Source of the DNA: CAADGY01 sp035714225
GTDB taxonomy: Bacteria; Acidobacteriota; Terriglobia; Bryobacterales; Bryobacteraceae
DNA: 5,727 bases
Direction of reading: 5' to 3'
NCBI GenBank assembly: GCA_035714225.1
Contig: DASTMK010000533.1
Coordinates: 1-5,727 of the forward strand
Made by a program: the position numbers and the translations under genes. This document shows, one piece after another, positions 5,140-5,727 of this stretch. The stretch's first letter is position 1, and each line of letters begins with the position of its first letter. The notes below the pieces were generated by a model that did no database searches, was not told the DNA's origin, and saw only the letters and a list, made by a program, of their open reading frames with translations.

Positions 5140-5727
5140 GAAATGCTATTTCCCGCCGCTCCGCGGCAGGCGCCTTCGATCTCGTGGAAAGATGGACGAA
5201 CATGACCTGGGATCGTGCGCCGGGCAAACTCGACCGCCAGGATCGGCGAGGAGCCCTTCAGAAAGGAAGTGATGGCGACTCGCAATACGTGATAGAAATG
5301 TCCTTCGTCCTCAGCCGTGCGCAGCATGCGGGAAGCCATCGGGCCCACCAGTCCATAGCACAGCAGAATACCGAGGAAGGTGCCGACGAGCGCCGCCGCT
5401 ACCTTGTGGCCGATCTCTTCCGGTGGGCCGCCCAAAGCACCCATGGTGATGACAACTCCCAGGACCGCCGCTACGATGCCCAGCCCCGGCAGTGCGTCGG
5501 CGACAGCCGTGAGCGCTGCGGAAGGCTGATGGGAGTAGTGATGATGCACCTCCATGTCGAGTTCCATCATGAGGTCCATCTCGTGCGGTGACGGTCCGCC
5601 GGTAATCGCCATCCGCCATGTGTCGCAGACGAAGTCACGGATATGATGATCTGGAGCGCCAGGCGGAAATTTCGCGAACAGCTCGCTTTGGTCCGGCTGA
5701 TCCACGTCTTTCTCCAGCGCTGTAAGC
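5103..5727 (-). CDS. motA: Flagellar motor stator protein MotA (N-terminus beyond the window)
   Basis: The reading frame is open to the right edge, giving about 207 residues. MotA is normally near 285, so roughly 80 N-terminal residues with the first two membrane helices are missing. A GTG at 5705 lies inside the cytoplasmic domain and is not the start: the codons before it read LTALEKD and match MotA. Visible parts are the cytoplasmic segment ALEKDVDQPDQSELFAKFP, CDTWRM, the third helix (PGLGIVAAVLGVVITMG), the loop GGPPEEIGHK, the fourth helix (VAAALVGTFLGILLCYG) and the C-terminal VRPSF. Pro80 and Pro129 of the visible part correspond to E. coli Pro173 and Pro222, needed for torque. With MotB it forms the proton channel in the inner membrane. 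After VRPSFHEIE the protein carries an unusual tail (GACRGAAGNSISCPFNEPIHRSS) whose last dozen residues are encoded within motB. Confidence 0.96.
   Translation of the reverse strand, partial: LTALEKDVDQPDQSELFAKFPPGAPDHHIRDFVCDTWRMAITGGPSPHEMDLMMELDMEVHHHYSHQPSAALTAVADALPGLGIVAAVLGVVITMGALGGPPEEIGHKVAAALVGTFLGILLCYGLVGPMASRMLRTAEDEGHFYHVLRVAITSFLKGSSPILAVEFARRTIPGHVRPSFHEIEGACRGAAGNSISCPFNEPIHRSS

Noticed and set aside
5703..5705. GTG at 5705 as the start of a short 200-residue MotA
   Set aside because: The codons upstream of it to the window edge continue the MotA sequence, and a start here would delete two essential membrane helices.

Overview
This is a GC-rich bacterial chromosomal window of ordinary gene density. 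It holds five complete protein genes and two genes cut by the window edges. No RNA gene, CRISPR array, insertion sequence or phage gene is visible. Three things fit a soil or sediment Acidobacteriota member (Solibacter/Bryobacter-like): the GC-rich composition, a Tat-exported Gfo/Idh/MocA dehydrogenase, and the style of the stator proteins. That placement is an inference from protein style, not a proven assignment.

Layout, left to right. Positions 2-139 (+) are the tail of an unrecognised protein ending in an Asn/Gly-rich low-complexity stretch. Its stop codon overlaps the stop codon of the convergent Gfo/Idh/MocA gene (136-1479, -). Upstream of that gene, on the same strand, lie an endonuclease/exonuclease/phosphatase-fold hydrolase (1551-2435, -) and an aldo/keto reductase (2441-3382, -). 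The three probably form one transcription unit in the order reductase, hydrolase, dehydrogenase; the first two are only 5 nt apart. A 154-nt divergent intergenic region (3383-3536) follows. It contains a 17-bp palindrome, a G-rich stretch and a possible 10-codon leader ORF. A short-chain dehydrogenase (3537-4322, +) reads away from it and converges, with a 16-nt gap, on motB (4339-5139, -). motB follows motA (5103 to beyond the window end, -), and the two overlap by 37 nt.

Function. The left and central part encodes three oxidoreductases of different folds plus one metal-dependent phosphoesterase. This suggests oxidation and reduction of a sugar, polyol or other carbonyl compound, with the dehydrogenase outside the cytoplasmic membrane and the other two oxidoreductases inside. 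The substrate cannot be read from the sequence. The right part is the flagellar stator (MotA/MotB, proton-type), with every key residue I could check present.

I found no convincing undescribed system. The most useful leads are the structured leader of the short-chain dehydrogenase, the long motA/motB overlap, and the coupled reductase-hydrolase pair.
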